Shown: in pieces, positions 63,685-64,000 of the stretch
Layout: the number at the start of each line of letters is the position of its first letter
Numbering within the stretch: the first letter of the stretch is position 1
Assembly (NCBI GenBank): GCA_945643635.1
Contig: CALZFC010000043.1
Coordinates: forward strand, 1,071,501 to 1,135,500
Reading direction: 5' to 3'
From: Allodiplogaster sudhausi
Lineage: Eukaryota; Nematoda; Chromadorea; Rhabditida; Diplogasteridae
Length of the DNA: 64,000 bases
Translations under genes and position numbers: made by a program
Notes under the pieces: model-generated
Told to the model about the DNA's origin: nothing
The model's input: the letters and a program-made list of their open reading frames with translations, nothing else
The model's database searches: none

Positions 63685-64000
63685 CTCTTAAGAGAGCCTC
63701 TCTGAGATATTCGACCATGGGTCCATAGAGGGCGTGACGTAAAATTTTTTTATTTTTTTTTAAATTTTTCCTTTTGATACCTTGTGTAGTATCATGAGAG
63801 CTTCCAAAAAACAGTTTTTTCAAAAAATATTTCTCATGTATAACTACAGTATACCCCGATTTGCCCAAAATGTTCAATTGATCATAAAAGCGTTCAAAGG
63901 GAACCAAATTAAATTTTGATGGTATTGATAGATTCCTTGATTAACGGTGCACAAAAATGGTTCTAAAAAGTTTTGAAAAGTTTTCATCTTCAAGCTAAAA

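Noticed and set aside
63602..63907. Minus-strand open frame of 101 codons near the window end
   Set aside because: It covers a hairpin and an AT-rich intron of AP2M1 and matches nothing known.
63601..64000. Premature truncation of AP2M1 at a TAA at about 63606
   Set aside because: A CA|GT donor lies just before it, at the point where the conserved protein continues; the remaining exons should be outside the window.

Overview
The window reads as nuclear DNA of a compact-genome invertebrate animal, most likely a nematode. It holds multi-exon genes with mostly 35-80 bp GT-AG introns and very abundant (CT)n/(GA)n microsatellites. Several conserved animal genes are present: NDOR1, TMEM209, SPRING1, EXTL3, ARF1, EPAC, ubinuclein, SETD3, RPRD1, DRG2, TM2D2 and AP2M1. 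The nematode guess is inference. It rests on a secreted gene at about 17.2-21.2 kb built from Cys modules that resemble nematode MIG-18-like (fibronectin type I-like) domains, and on splice-acceptor sites lying directly upstream of many start codons, as expected for spliced-leader trans-splicing. No bacterial, plasmid or viral gene was recognised.

Layout. 1-2307 (+): 3' part of NDOR1. 2740-6178 (-): TMEM209. 6584-7441 (-): SPRING1. 8351-10878 (-): uncharacterised protein with STPR-like 23-residue basic repeats and a well-formed C-terminal domain. 11490-16595 (+): complete EXTL3-type glycosyltransferase. 17240-21218 (+): modular secreted protein. 21.7-25.1 kb: repeat-rich stretch with poorly resolved exons on both strands. 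25977-27216 (+): ARF1. 28313-40955 (-): EPAC/RAPGEF4-type Rap exchange factor. 40956-44422: unresolved. 44423-47978 (-): charged coiled-coil protein. 48465-52162 (-): ubinuclein. 52758-63600 (+): five genes head to tail, SETD3, RPRD1, DRG2, TM2D2 and AP2M1 (cut by the window end).

Functional themes. Several genes concern membrane traffic and the secretory system: ARF1 and AP2M1 in coat and clathrin adaptor recruitment, EXTL3 in heparan sulfate synthesis, SPRING1 in SREBP processing, and TMEM209 at the nuclear envelope. Others are nuclear or signalling: ubinuclein (HIRA histone chaperone complex), RPRD1 (RNA polymerase II CTD), SETD3 (actin histidine methylation), EPAC (cAMP to Rap) and DRG2 (translational GTPase). 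They are not an obvious pathway cluster.

Mobile and structural DNA. The most unusual content is a set of large inverted repeats, nearly all in introns. A ~1.33 kb palindrome (36733-38060) carries a tRNA-like SINE in each arm around a MITE-like core. A ~1.06 kb TA-flanked palindrome (38418-39474) sits in the same EPAC intron. A tRNA-like foldback (14430-15040) lies in an EXTL3 intron. A foldback with five GGCGTCC-type iterons per arm (about 61795-62090) lies in a TM2D2 intron. There are also a perfect 70 bp palindrome (57478-57547) and several short repeat families. Exon boundaries given here come from reading splice sites and frames by eye against remembered family sequences; no alignment or database search was run.
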